The translations under genes were made by a program, and so were the position numbers. The notes under the pieces were generated by a model. It did not search any database and had not been told where the DNA came from. It worked only from the letters and a program-made list of their open reading frames with translations. Below, in pieces: positions 1 through 13,700 of a stretch of DNA of 64,000 nucleotides. The stretch is from Taeniopygia guttata (lineage: Eukaryota; Chordata; Aves; Passeriformes; Estrildidae): positions 92,460,501 to 92,524,500 of the forward strand of contig NC_133026.1 in NCBI RefSeq assembly GCF_048771995.1. The letters run 5' to 3'. Position 1 is the stretch's first letter. Every line of letters starts with the position of its first letter.

Positions 1-839
1 GTTCTCTGTCAGGAAAGAGCAAAAGAAAAAGCAGCTGGAAGAGGATGAGTGGCAGAAGGAAGGCAGAGGGAAGAGAAAAAGTCTTTGCTTCTCCTGTCTA
101 TCAATCCAGTCCCCTTTTTGCTCCCACTTCATCTTCCATTTTTGCGGCCTTTTGGTATTTCATACCATCCTTCTCCCATCCCCAGTTTCCTGGTGGCAGC
201 ATCTCAAGGCAAATATAACCTTCTCCTGGAACAGGCAGCATGTGTAGCTGATACCTGGTCCACTGCCTGCAGGAGGGACCAAGGAGTGCCTTCTGTGGGG
301 GTATTATGCAGCCTTATGCTGCAGATGAATTCACTGTACAGCTGAGTGTTGCTGAGATTTGCTGCTCTGTAGTAGCTACTAATTTCTAAGGTCAAGCAGC
401 AAACTGGTCTAGCAGCAGCTCATGCTGACATAGTAATCATTATTTTAAGTCTCCCTGGGGTCTATACCAATGACTTCATTATTATCCCTACATTAAAGAG
501 ACCATCACAAGGGCCACCTCTTGAGGTATTAGACTCCAAGGCCCATTCAAAGCTCTTTGGTGATACATGGTGAAAGGCCTTCCAAGATGCCAGATAGTGC
601 ATCTCACTTTAACATGAACTTCTCCTCCCCAAAAGCTGGCCTGAGACTGCTGATCTGTGACCAGTGGTCTGGCCTGGACCTGCTGTAGGGAGTTATCCCA
701 CCCTGTGCCATCCCACATGCTCACTGTCAGGGAGGCAGGCTGCAATTGCTCTCTCTTTAACAAGGTAGCAATACCTCCATGCTCCACCCTTCTCTATGGA
801 GGCACAGACATTTTCAATGCTATTCTTATCTGTTTTCAG

Positions 840-923
840 GCCTTGATTTATTACTGTGAAGCACTAACCCAGCCCAACCTCCAGCTGCAGAAAGCAGCTT
901 GCTTGGCTCTAAGATACCTCAAG
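840..923 (+). CDS. RIPOR2: RIPOR2 coding exon (third from last)
   Basis: 84 nt, phase 0 at both ends, 28 codons. It is preceded by ATCTGTTTTCAG and followed by GTAAGA. It encodes [18 protein letters not shown] and continues [10 protein letters not shown], an amphipathic helical repeat. Confidence 0.87.
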
Positions 924-3900
924 GTAAGAGACAAGGAATACATTGTGGTGCTTGGCTTTGCTTTATAGAAAGGACATCTGATAGGTACAAACAACAAAAG
1001 AGAAATTGCAGTAACAACAGCAGTAGTGTTTTTGTTTTGGGCTGCTGTGCTCCATCCTTTTTCAGATAAAGGGAATGGTTTAGAACCTTCTAAACCACAA
1101 ACACCTGGGCTCTGTCACCTTGGCAAAGTCATATCTTTTGCATAACATCTTTTCCTCCCCCTCATATTGACTTCAGGAGACTCAGTTCCACATCACAGAG
1201 AAAAAAAAAAAAAAGTTAATCTGTAAACTACTGACTGAGAAGGATAAAAAAAAAGCTTTCCCAGAATAAAATGAGCTCTAATGCATGTGGCCTGCAGTAG
1301 CAGAAAGGAGAGATCACATCTTGTTTTGTGACAAATAACTGGTACATCTGGGCACTATAGCTTCAGCTAACATCTGGTACCATCTTTGCACTCCAGCCTC
1401 TGACAGGATGTGAAAATGCATTTTTGTTTTGGTTGTATAGAGCCATGGGAGATAGCAGCCATCCAAGCCTGGCTGGCATGGGACACTGGGGCAAAAAATG
1501 TGTTTTATGAGACAGATGCACTTTAGACTGACTTTCTCCCTCTAATCTATCCCCTGGAAGGCAGCTCTAAACTGTAACTTCATCCCAGTCACAACTGATG
1601 CCATCTAACACATAATCCAGTATTGTTTAAATATGAAAAACCTTTCCCTTAAATGAGAAGCTAGCAGGCATCCCTGAGAGGCAATGCTGAGGGACATTAT
1701 ATCTCTGCTGCCTGGGGGTGCAGTGGGGTTTTTGATTGCTCAGGAAAACTCAGACTAGGAACCAGTGGTGGGAACTGGAGCTAGATAAGCTTAACTTGAA
1801 CAGTGTGGCTTCCGTGAGTCTTGAATAGTGAGAATGGCTGGGGAAAAAAGCTATTGAGGAAAAGTATCATCATTTGGAATCTTCAATGAAAAAGCTGAAA
1901 CTGGAAATGATCACTTCAGAGATGTGAATGTTACAATGGGTAGGTGGCTGTGGATGGGGTAATCCAGGGGCAGTTTAATCCACAATCAGTTGCACAAGGG
2001 CCCACTGAATCTCTGAGGGGTTTTTCAGATGGCAGCAAGCTCTGTTTGCTGTGGCCCCATCACTGACAAGCATTTGAGCTGCAGTCACCCGTGCAGCCTT
2101 ACCCTGAGTCATGCACAAGTGGCCACACTGAAGACAAGTGGTGAGATTTAATGGCTCTGGCAGCAAAGCCCTCATTCAGAGCATGCAGACCAGACCTTGT
2201 GCCCCATGGATTGATGGATTGACAGGGCTCATACAAATACTGACTCTGTGGCTCAGTGTCTCTTCCAGGTGTCACTGGGGCAGTACCTGCCCTTCCTTTC
2301 ACTCATCTCTCTTGTAGTATTAAATAGCCAACCAGAGGCACTATGACAGCTGCTCTCCCAAAAGACCTGACATTTTTGTATCACGGAACAGGATTATTCC
2401 TTGCTTTCTTCCCAAAATAGGAGAGGCAAGGCAGAAGTCTGCAAATATTGGTGAGCAGAGGCTTGTCATGCTTTATAGGAAACCCATTTTCTAGACACCT
2501 GTCTCCTGTTCATTTCCCTGCTGTACCCTTACCTTGGTATTTTATGGCCTTGGTCCACAGCCCATCACCTATCCTACAGTCAGAAGTGGCAGACATAGCT
2601 GGTCTGGCAGACTTATGTATGTAGTGTATAGAATACGGAAACTGGAAAGGGCCCATGCCAGCAGCAGAAAATACACCTCCTCCAAATGCTTCCCCTCAGG
2701 GAAACCCCATTCCTCCTGTCTCCACCAAAGCCCTTTTCTTGGAGTGGGAATGACAGTGCAGAGGATGGTTACTATTTGCATGCAAGGTTGTGGAAAAACC
2801 CGTGTGTCCTGCATGGTGCTAATGCAGTTCTCTTTGCACTTCCCAGGCTACTGAGAGCATTAAAATGCTGGTCACGCTCTGCCAGTCTGACAATGAAGAG
2901 ATTAGAAAAGTGGCATCTGAAACCCTGCTCTCCCTTGGTGAGTTGCCTAGTTTAGAGCAGTATTTAATTTTATTTTTTAACAGAGCAGCATGTGAGACAC
3001 CTGAGCTATGTAAATGTGAGACTGTAAATTGAAAGAAAACTTTACGGAGTGACTTAAACAAGTCAGAAAATACATATTCTTAAAAATCATTCATTTTGAA
3101 AATGAGCCAAAAAGAGAGAAATTGAATTGTGTGAGTCTGGAGGGGGAAGTAGTAAAAAGGATAGCAAAGGAGAAGTTGAGAAACAGAAATAATTGATAAT
3201 TAATCTGCACAGTTTCTGAGCACCAGTACTTCAGTGGCATGGAAAAATTGTGTTTTTCTGGCCTTTCAGCTAGGTATGAATTTCTACTCCATGGGGAATG
3301 TATCCTTGTGTTATTTTAATTATGCAAACCCTTCAAATATGCTCTCTTCCATTCACCACTTCAGCAGGAATTCAGACTGCTATTGGACATGCTATTGCTT
3401 AGGTTATAAAACAACTAGCCCAGTGACACTTGAAAACTCTGATTGTTCTTCCATTCTTCTAGACAACATACAGAGACCATTTTTGGTTCCTAATTGCCAG
3501 TTCAACACATTAGGCTCAATGCTATCTTCATGAAAGTGCATATAGACAGCAGTAGCTAAGGAAAAAGGGGTTGAAAGACACAACAATATTTAGCAAACAT
3601 ATTGCTTCCTTATTTTCAGCAGATTAGAAGTAATGATGTGGATAGACTCACTTATTTAAAGTGCCAGGAAGTGGGAGGTGCATAAACTTTAAATTTTCCA
3701 AGGTTGAAGTGGATAAATATCATTTACCTCAAGTACATCACAGCAGCAGCTGAGACCTTGACAAGCACACTAGGTCATTCAGTACAAGTGTGCAGATACT
3801 GTCACCTCATCATACAAGCCACATCTGCTTCTGTTTGGCTTTAGATAACCAAACAAGCTACATGGGAAATTAAAAAAAATAATAATTTGAACATACAGAG

Positions 3901-4172
3901 CATGTTGAACTTTTCCAAATAATTTCTGAAATTACTTCTAACAAGATAAAGTTTAAGAAGGGGTAGGAGTTGCTGGCCAATCAGAACCTTCTAACAGCAG
4001 AGAATCCAGTATTTTAAATGTTCTAGGGCAATTACATAATACATTATTATGCTTTATCATTTTGCACTCAGGTGAAGATGGGAGACTGGCATATGAACAG
4101 CTGGACAAATTTCCCCGGGAATTTGTTAAAGTTGGAAGCCGCCGTGGAACTGAAGCTGCCACAGCTTTTTAG
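840..4172 (+). CDS. RIPOR2: RIPOR2 (FAM65B), C-terminal part, three last coding exons
   Basis: This is the 3' end of a gene that begins before the window. Coding exons are 840-923, 2847-2937 and 4072-4172, all with AG acceptors and GT donors, and they join in one frame to a TAG stop. The encoded tail has 69 residues: a helical repeat ([15 protein letters not shown]), a second one ([17 protein letters not shown]) and the end [14 protein letters not shown]...GTEAATAF. The paired helices resemble ARM/HEAT repeats. I recognise the tail as RIPOR2, a RHO-interacting protein that inhibits RHOA signalling and is needed in hair-cell stereocilia and in lymphocytes (family knowledge). Order and orientation next to GMNN agree with human 6p22. 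Bases 1-839 are intron. The paralogues RIPOR1 and RIPOR3 are alternatives by sequence, but the neighbours favour RIPOR2. Confidence 0.88.
2847..2937 (+). CDS. RIPOR2: RIPOR2 coding exon (second from last)
   Basis: 91 nt, starts in phase 0 and ends after the first base of a Gly codon. The acceptor is CACTTCCCAG and the donor GTGAGT. It encodes [15 protein letters not shown], then [16 protein letters not shown], a HEAT-like helix pair. Confidence 0.87.
4072..4172 (+). CDS. RIPOR2: RIPOR2 terminal coding exon
   Basis: 101 coding nt. The first two bases complete the split Gly codon. It encodes [17 protein letters not shown] followed by [15 protein letters not shown] and the stop TAG at 4170-4172. 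The acceptor is TTTTGCACTCAG. Confidence 0.88.
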
Positions 4173-5695
4173 ATGGAAAAATACCTGCTAACATTTAACA
4201 GGCATTAAAGTAGGATGGAGCTGCACTTCAGTGTGGGGAACAAAAGGAAGACTTTAAAGAATTCTATGAGAATGTTCCAAAATGTAGCAATTTACAGACT
4301 TCTTCAAGAAAAGCAAAATCTAAAATCCAGCTTAAGGGATTCCTATTGGCTCCTTGTTGCAGCTCATGATGGAACAGTTGGATCCTGAGGAACAATACTT
4401 TCTTGACTGATTCTAAACAAATAATGTAATTGCAGTTATTCAGCCTCAATAGACTTCTGTGAGGTTTTTAGAATTTGGCATCTCCATATATTTTCCTATT
4501 ACACTTACTTCCTTGAAGTTGTTGTGAGAGCTTGAGATGTGTGATACTGTATCTAACAAGGACACTCAGGAGGCCACCTGAGCAGGCATGCAAAGTTTTC
4601 CCTTGAATCCCAAATGCTGCCATGCAGTGTGCCCAGCAACACTCCAGTGGCAGGGAACGCTGCTCAGCTTTCTCAGTTGTGTCTTGGTAATGAAATACAG
4701 GGAAAGTTCTGCAAGTTTTGCCTGGAGAAACAGCATGATGTGAACCCTGGGAGGCGTCACTTTGGTGACTCATTCTAAATGCCTACACTGGTCTTTTATT
4801 CCCTTCTCTTGCCCTCCAGCAGCAAACCATGATTAATCCAGCGATTTCTGAGGGGGATCAAACAATCATGTAGGTTTCTGAAAGCTAAATGAAAAGGTAA
4901 AGTGCATTTATTTATTCTGAGAAGAAGGAGTAAATACTGCTAATTGCACGAGTCCCCAAAACCATTTTGTCCTGCAAGTTGCAGGCAGGATTGGATTTTG
5001 TACATTCTAATTAGAGGAGCATAGTTTCTATAGAGTGATTTCAATATAAAGAACAGAACAAACTCAAGTGCACCTTGGAGGCAGTAATAAACAGAGGGGG
5101 AAGTGGATGCACCTCCCCTCCCTGCACTGCAAGGTTGAAAAACAGAGAGTACTTCAAACTGTTGATTACAAGCCTTAAGTTAACAGAGGTGAATAGAATT
5201 TAACAGAAGAGTGTTCCTGTACTGTGTTCATTATGCATGAAATGCTATTTAGATGTCAATTGAAGTATCCAAATTTGCATAGACAACATAGAAAATATTG
5301 CATACAGTTCACATCAAGAGGAAACCTTGTGAGCCAAACACTTTGGCAGGCAGGGGTCATTTGTTTTGGTTTTTTTTACTGTGAATGTTAGAAGAATGTA
5401 CATATCTGTATATTTATAAATATATATATTCTTCCTTTAATTAAAGAAGTACATTTTGTACAGTGCAAAATGCTTACTTGTTTACTGAGGGATATAAACT
5501 CTTTTTGCAGAAGGTGAAATAGCCATGTTATGGTTTTTATACTACACCAGCCCCATCAGTTGAATTCTTTCATGGTGTCCTTTTGTATCTACTTGTTTTT
5601 TTTTTAATTTTTTTCTTTTAGTTTTGTGGCATTTGTACTCGCCCTATTTCCTATCACATTTAAGTTATAATAAAGATTATTTTTAATTACTGAGC
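4173..5695 (+). other. RIPOR2: RIPOR2 3' UTR with poly(A) signals
   Basis: About 1.5 kb of AT-rich sequence follows the stop. A canonical AATAAA lies at 5669-5674 and a weaker ATTAAA at 5440-5445. A run of TATTTATAAATATATATAT-type sequence near 5410-5430 could act as an AU-rich element. The exact cleavage site is not visible, so the end given is approximate. Confidence 0.65.
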
Positions 5696-8600
5696 ACATC
5701 AGTCCATATGTACAGTCACCCCTTCCATCAGCAGCCTCTTCACTATCAGGCTCATAGTCTAAGTTCAGAGCAAGCCATTTTTGTGTATCATTCAAGATAC
5801 TTACCAAGAAAGGCACTACAGGGACTACCAGAAAATGTGCTGGAGAGGCTCCAGGATTGTTACCAAACTCGCACTGATTACTCCACCCTTCTGTGAAGAC
5901 TGGCTCTCCTCAGACAGAAGACATTTCTTCCATTCATTTTCCCTTCTCAAACATTCAGCCTTACAGCACACACCTTGGGGAACCTAGAGCTGCCTATGGA
6001 GCAGGGAGCCAAAGCCACAGAGAACAGGGCGCAGCTCACATACAGAGGTACTGCATCAGACAGAGTGTGTTACCTCATCTCACTGTAGTTTAAAGCCACC
6101 CTTGGAGAACTTTATTAGCCTAAAGCTGATCTGCTACACCACTATAATCAGGATTCATGACAGCTGTGACAAAGTGAACAGACTTTAAAGCTTCCAAAAC
6201 TGAAGGCAAGGAAAAATGACCAAACCATTTGTTTGCCTAATAGCTTGTACATTTTTATGCTTGCAGAGCTGACAACGCTGCCTTTTCTTAGCACACTGAC
6301 ATACTCCTTGGTGGAGTAGGAAAAATCAGAGGTGAGCATCATAAGGCTCATGGTTACCGACTAGTAAAGAAGGAAGCAGCAAGCAGTAATTACAAAAGCT
6401 CTTAGGGCTCCAGCAGGCTTACTTGGACAGATTTAAAGGTCAGGGCCACCCCAGGAAAGTATGTTAGGAAAAAGTTCCCATACCAAATTAGCTCAGCAGC
6501 AGTGCAGATGGAAGAGATGGGCAGCTCACTAGAAGTACACTGGAGAAAGGGGTTTATCTGGTGGTAAAGGTATCCATACCTTATGCTGTGGTGGCTTTTA
6601 CTACCCCTGCCATGCTGTCACTGTCTTAGCATTTGGCCCCATAAATAGAAATCTGTAGCACCCCTATACTACTATAGATACAGCAGCAGCATGTTAGGCT
6701 GCCCAGTTTCACACTGCTACTAGCAAGGCTGTTGTATCCATCAGACCTTCAGAAAAGTTATACTCTACAGCTTCACCCTATCCTGCAGTCTGTGATATAT
6801 ACATTATAATGTATACGCTATAAACAATGCTTATCATTAATGTGGACTTCAAAATTAGCAGTCAACAACTGCCAGATACTGTATCTTAGGTACAGGTACT
6901 GCTTTGCAGTGGGATTGTCCTGAGGAAAGGATCCACAGCACAAATGGCTTCAAATGGCTGCAGTGCCCCAAAGGCAGGAGAGATGTGTCCTCACAACTGA
7001 TTACATTTCATTACAGGGATTTGCCAGCAGTTCATCAAACAGCAGCAAATTAAGGTTCCTCATAACACCGTTATCAGTTGCTAAACTGCTTTGTGTTATT
7101 ACAGGAATGGAAAGATAAATTAATGACACAATAAACATTTTCTGCTGAAGAAAAACCATTGATGACAATGCATCTCAGACTTAAGAACATTGGAGTGCTG
7201 GAAAAGCACAGCCTTAGCAAAATTTGCACATCTTATTAAATTCTCAAATCCAGTTCTGACAACAACCTGAGATGACCCTTGAGGAAAAGTAACTGAATAT
7301 GCATCACATGTTCTTAACAAAAAATAACCTATGACTAACTTCATTACTTATGCAGAGGCCACACCATAAGCTGCAACACAGGACAATGCTGCAGGCCCTC
7401 ACATAAGCAATCCAATGCCAAAAACCAAGTGAGTTTCAGCTGCCCAAACAAGTTGCTATTATGGTCTAATTAATTTCTCTACACATTGTCTTAAGTACAA
7501 TGGGTGCTTAGCCAAAATAACAATTTTTAGTGTAAACCAGTTACGAGTTCTTCCTCATACAATCCACACAAACAATCCCCCTGCCCCATGGTTTGCTTGT
7601 CCCTGCACAGCTGCTCATTCTGGAAACACCTGCAAATGACCCACCTCCCCACACTTTGCTCTTGCATGGCTGAAATTCAGACCTGCACATTTCATGGGAG
7701 AAGTGCTAGGACACTGTAGATACATCCCTCTTCCACACAGTCTGAGCCTGCCTCAGTGAGATACAAGATTATGTCTGTACCCTCTGCAGTGAAAAGGAGT
7801 CAACATGCTGGTAGCACAAACACATTTGACTTCTTGGAAAGAATCACATTCTCTAGTTAGGTTCCATAACTGATAATTTTATTGTGCTAGATAGAATGTT
7901 CTCTCTATAACTTAGCTGGATATAAAAGTTGTCTTTAGTAATGCTGCTACATAACTGTGTTACAGTGACAAATGAGTTTCCCTATACACTGGTTGTAAGA
8001 GAACTAACCACAAACAAATCTCTGTATAATTTCTACACCTTTGACAAGCTGTTAGCACCTAAATACCAAGCTCCTAGACTTAATACGTAGCACAGTGCTA
8101 CTGCATGCATGTTCATAAAAGCACTCAGGAATTTTCAGAACAATAAACTCAATCCTTTCAGAATACTTTTAAACAGCAATTGTTGCAGCATCCTAAAACT
8201 GCTGAGAACATTTCCATACATTAATGTCTGATACAACAGGCGTAGCCGCTGTTTGATCAAGGATCAATGCATCTGTGACAAAGTATGTATAATGGTTTTA
8301 TTGCCAGTATTGTGGCGGTTTGGCTCTCACACTTGGCCTTCTCGGGCACAGTTTTTTTCAGTTTATACAGCAACAGATAGTTTGCTATCTCTGCTATCTC
8401 TGCTAACAAATTGCACTTAATAAAACCATAGTAGTCTTGGCTTAAAACATTAGTATGTATTACTAAGTGGCACATGCTTTTTTGATGTAAGAATTTACTC
8501 TATTACAGGTGAGCCAAATGCTGCAACATATCCATCAGCCTATTTGCAGAACTTCCATGATTTACTTGTATGCATTCTATTTCAACAGAAGGATCCAGCA

Positions 8601-10289
8601 TATCTGTCACATCTTTTTATTTAAATAAAAATCAATCCAGAAAAAGCAAAAGATTTAAACCTAATAAGCATTCTTCTTGATTGACATGAAGATAAACACA
8701 GATGCAGATACTGCACACAAATTCTGGATTTGTCTCTCTCCCTGGCAGTTCTGTTCCAACAGCCCCTGTAGTACAGCAGCTCACACAGCAGGAACTGAAA
8801 CAGTGGAAAAGCTGCACTTGCTGTCTCATTTTGGTCTGCTAGTCATGCTACAGTCCCTTCTTGCCTTCTACAGCCTCTGCAAATAAAGTATGCCTGATGT
8901 CCAAAAATAAAGCCACCTCCAAAAAAGTTAGTTAACAATCAGTAACTTAAACTAAATTGAACTGCAAAGAACAATTATATCAAAATGAAAATGCTTCCTT
9001 ATTTACTAATTTTTAACTACTTTGTTAAGAAAGTTGCTTAGAATCTGAGATAGAAGAGGTGTAAGTCATTTGACAAGCATTATCCACTTCTTAACAGAAA
9101 ACCAAGGTTACTCTACAAAACATTTGCCCAGCACCCAGTTGTTTCTTCTTCAAAACAGCATCAGTGCAAGATAAAGGATATGCCTTTATCATCTTTTCAG
9201 CACTGTGATGGAAAGGAATATGTCTAAGCACTCCCTGCTGCACACATTGGAAGATATAATCTTGTGCTTACAAAGTTCACAAGAAATTGTGATGCCTCAT
9301 TTTCTAGTTAGCATGCTTGAGGTAAAACGCAGCCAGGAGTATTACCTCCTACAATGGTTTCCGACATTTCCTGGATGTCACAACTGAAATCAGTTGTAAA
9401 ACATCTGTGAACTTATCAACAGCCACAGGAAGTAAAACAAGGAATATAAAGGTGTCAGTGTGATAGCTCCAGAGTCATTCACACATACCCTGAAGCAACC
9501 ATCTTTGGCAAGGGCAGAGAGATCCACAAACCAGGATGCTTCTATTCACTTCCACCTCCTGAAGCTACTCAGCTTTAAGCTCCTCCCAAGATATGGTGAC
9601 AGGTACCATTGTTAAAGCTTTGTCACAGAACAACTGTCCCAAGTTCACTCAGTAGTAGAAAATCTGTATCCAATTACTCTCCTGTTCCATCACAGCCCAT
9701 GCAGATACCAGATAAGGTGCTCAAGACCTTTCTATTCCTGAAAACCTTTCAGAACCTTGGTAAAAGAGTGTCTCATCTCCTGGTAAATACTAGAGCAGTA
9801 CCCTGAAAACAATGTTTCCTTTCAGAATAGCACTGACGTATAGGCTGCTTTGTCTCCACCGAGTTTTCAGCACAGCTGCTACTGGGACCAAGAACACACC
9901 ACCTTCTCTTCATAAGCCAATTAAAGTATTACTAAAATAAAAGGTCTTAATGTATCCTACTCAATCTCTCATTACACAGCTTGCAAAATGCCTCCTTAGA
10001 AGGCAGAGGAAATTAATTTTTAAAAATCTGAAAATCAAAGCTAATTGACCTTTAGATTTTGACTCTATTACCCAGGAAGATTTTCTGAAACCTCACCAAC
10101 AGCACGCAAATTTTTGCTTTCCCCCCCCACCATCCACAAAAAAAGCAATTTTGTCTCCAGAATTCTGCAAATCTAAAAAAAGAACTAAAAACTGCCCAGG
10201 CATGCCCCCAAAAGCTTGAAAGCTTCCATCAACAGGAGTCATAATTGATTTAAACCAAGGATTATCCATTCCCCTGTCAATTAAAACAC
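5696..10289. other. Intergenic region between convergent RIPOR2 and GMNN
   Basis: About 4.6 kb of ordinary-looking AT-rich sequence. I saw no spliced gene, RNA gene or clear repeat. An 18-bp perfect palindrome (TATACATTATAATGTATA) lies at 6798-6815. In human the small gene ARMH2 lies between GMNN and RIPOR2. I did not recognise it here. Confidence 0.5.
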
Positions 10290-10589
10290 TACTTTGGTAA
10301 TGCAAAGATTTATTTATCAATTTTCATGCATCATGTCAGACCAACTGATAAGATATTTACACAACAGTTGAAATACACAGTATTTGTGTTTCATACAAGC
10401 AACTACATGCAGCCTGTAGTAAACTTTCCATGCATTATTCAGATGCTTCTCCCACTGCTACATAATTCCAGTTAAAAATACCAACATCTGCAATGTTCCC
10501 ACAAGAGTTTCTATACCTGAGGTTTAGTATACCCTTTCAAAAGGAAATCTGCAATTAAAAGCCACATACATAAGCCTTTTTAAAGGTTG
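10290..10589 (-). other. GMNN: GMNN 3' UTR with poly(A) signal
   Basis: The first minus-strand AATAAA past the stop is the complement of 10309-10314, about 280 nt downstream. The cleavage site is inferred to be near 10290. Later signals further down cannot be excluded. Confidence 0.5.
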
Positions 10590-10793
10590 TCATTCCAGTT
10601 GCACATGGCTTGCTTCCTTTGAAGGAAGATCTGATCTATTCTCTCTTAAGCCAGACAATACTTGTGATGGCTCTTCTTCAGAAGGGCTGTCTGCCTCATC
10701 TCCACAGTTATGCTCTTCATTCTCCTGTCTGGATTCCTCTAGAGCCAGACTCTCCAGTGTCTCAAGATTGTCAGGTGCTTGCCCAGTTAGCCT
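10590..10793 (-). CDS. GMNN: GMNN terminal coding exon
   Basis: Residues 162-228 plus TGA (10592-10590). It begins [20 protein letters not shown], corresponding to human RLNGEPLDNFESL, then a long Glu/Ser-rich acidic tail ending ASHVQLE. The acceptor is TTTCTTTGTAG. Confidence 0.93.
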   Translation of the reverse strand, partial: RLTGQAPDNLETLESLALEESRQENEEHNCGDEADSPSEEEPSQVLSGLRENRSDLPSKEASHVQLE

Positions 10794-13700
10794 CTACAAA
10801 GAAACAAGGCAGTGAATTTCATATTTTTTATACTTAACTATGAAATAGTGAAATGAGACCCTGCATAATAAATTAAGTAAACTAATCACCTTCATTTGGA
10901 GGTTGTTGATATAATCAAAACATTCCTCAGTTACAAAAATCTTAAGACACAAGTTCAACTCAAATTACTACCTCTTGCAAACCACATTTGCTTTGTTCAG
11001 TTTTTCTCAAGTTCTTCAGTAGGACAGGTTTTATCTCAGGCAACCTAAAACATGGGAAACTGGTTCCCAAGTATTTGCTAGATTACCATATAGATTTCAT
11101 TTTATAAAAATTACTGTACAACCAATTTATTCCATTTTTACTTAGAGATGAAGCTACATTAAGTCTAGATGAGCTTTAAAACCCAGCAGTCTCTAGCACT
11201 TGATCAACCTAGAAGTTCCTCACCCTAACTGGATCTAAGGAAGATAAATAGAACTGTAAACTGGTTTTGAAGCTTCTGGTTGTTTGATGTATCCTTAACC
11301 TAATTTAAGCCTCAGAAGGATGCAGCTTACAACTAATAAGTGATCATAACTTTCGAGAAACTGTAAAAAAGTTTCCAACTATATTAGTTCAAGTCCTCAA
11401 GTGATGTAATTTCTGCCAGTGGGTTTATCACTAACAAGCAGTACTCCCCAAATACCAAAAAATTCAAGTGTAGAAAAATAGTCTTTCAAGGCTGATCTAA
11501 ATAACTGCACTAACTGAAAAGTAACTTGATAAAGTTTAATTCTTGATTAGACAAGTTCCTTGCAATAATATTTCATTTTGTTTCTGCCTCCCAGTCTAGT
11601 CAGAGACTCAAAGTATTTGCCAGGCACCCAGCTTAATGAGAGCTTAATTCCTGCAAAAACAACCTGAAAGCCACATCAAGGTTCCACAGCTATCTGTGTA
11701 TGCATCACAGCTTCAGTGGCTCTTACAATCAATCCACTCCTGCTAAAGGACCCATGGAATTAGTGACACAACTACTTGCCCCAAGGAATTCTCAAAGAAA
11801 GCTGTTAGTAAATTTATGAGTTTATGAACCCTAGAGACTGTGTACAGCCCTTTTTGGGCAGTGAAACTGGCACTGTGCCTTGACAGGAAAACCTTGACCT
11901 TAAAGAGCATAGTGCTCCCTCTCACTGCTCTACTTTGTGGCTGTTTCAAGTGTAGTTTCTCAAAGGACGCAGTCAGTACCAACCTATTAAGCACATGAAT
12001 TTAAAGTCATCCCAAAAAAAAGTAAAAATCAACTCGTCCTTCCCTTATCACAGTCTCCAACGTGCAAATCCCATTCTGTTAAGAGAGCAGGTTGAATCCC
12101 TCCTTCAGAAAATATCCCTCTTAGTACTCTCATTACTCCTATAGGTTCTAAGATGGGAAAAATTCATCCCCTAGAAGGTGCTTTTAAACTCTAGAATTAG
12201 AGCAATTCTGCAGGAAACAGGTCAGAGAGCAGTTTAAATGTGAGCACATATAACAGAAGTCATGATTCATTATAAATACCTTGGCTGGTTTCTCACTTTT
12301 TTGTTCTACAACATTAACTGAGAATTGCTTTGAGTACCTCAATCACATCGGTCATATAATGGACATGCTCAGCAAGGGTCATGAGCTCTTCATTTTCTTC
12401 TTTTAGGCGGGCAATTTCACCATCCTTCTGCTCGATTTCTTTGTGCAACTGAGTTCAAATAACAAAATGTCAGAAGAGGAAGACAATAGCCAGGTAACTT
12501 TAGCAGTTAGGCATCTCTGAGTAGCTACCTTTTCATTTTCTTGAAGTACTTCAAACAGAGCCTTCCTCCTTTCTTCAGCCACTTCTTTCCAATACTGAGA
12601 TGAAGGCTCTCCTGAAATTAGAGGCTACAGTAAGGCCATGGCTCTTAAGAGCACCTTAAGATATCTAACTTGTATACAAGTATTCTATGAGCTGTGATAC
12701 TGAGAACTCAGTCTGTATAATGCTTTCAAAGATTAGTTGTAGAACTGCAACTAGTGACACAAGCTTACAGAAACAGATCCTACACTGCATTCATAGCTGT
12801 ACAGCGCCAAGCTGTCTCAAGCAGGGCAGCAGGCTCTGCAAGATGGCCACATTTGCAAATGCTGCTCTGAATGTGTGCTTTGTGGAAAACAGAAGTGCTA
12901 CTTCCAAGTCACTGTCCACACTGGGCATAATGGTACTGAGAAACTGCTGTGGCAGAACAGGCTTTCAATTCAACTTAATTATTAGTCACTGGAAACTTAT
13001 AGCCCAGCCAAAATAACAAACTACAAGACTCCTTAATACAGCTGCACACCATGCTTCTCAGCTTCTGGTTATCATGAACTAATTCTCAACACCTATATTT
13101 AATATAGAGGATAAGTATCATCAACTCCTGCTAGACATTATGAAAAACCCACAAAACCCTTATCTAAATGACAAAGGAAATATGTTTCAAGTAGTACTCC
13201 AGCAGCAGCATAGCATTTAAAGTGCAAGAAAACATTTCAGGAATTACCACATACCTTTCATCATGAGATCTTCAGCTTGAATGACATCATTCTCATTCTC
13301 TTGCTCCTTGTCCACAAACACCTCAGCTTTACAAGCCTTTGAGGCAAATTTGTTATTACAGAGTTTCCTTCTGACTGAAGATTTCTTCTGCATAAAACAT
13401 GGGCAGGTTTTAGTTTAGAGGAACATCTCAGCCTACATAAAAATACAAACTTCTAAGCCTGCAAGTAAGTCTCCAAATCCTGCTTTCTTTACATTATAGT
13501 TCTAGTTTAGACATCTTCCTTAATACCCAAAAAACTCAAAATTGCTAGGTTTTAATATTGTTTATTACTAGAACAAGCTTAAGTTGTGTCACTCTAGTTA
13601 GCACATTATATTTTTTCAAATATATTAGTTTTCAGTTAACAGCTCAAAAGCACTTCACTATGACTAGAAATAATTCCATATTTACAGATGATCTTTTAGT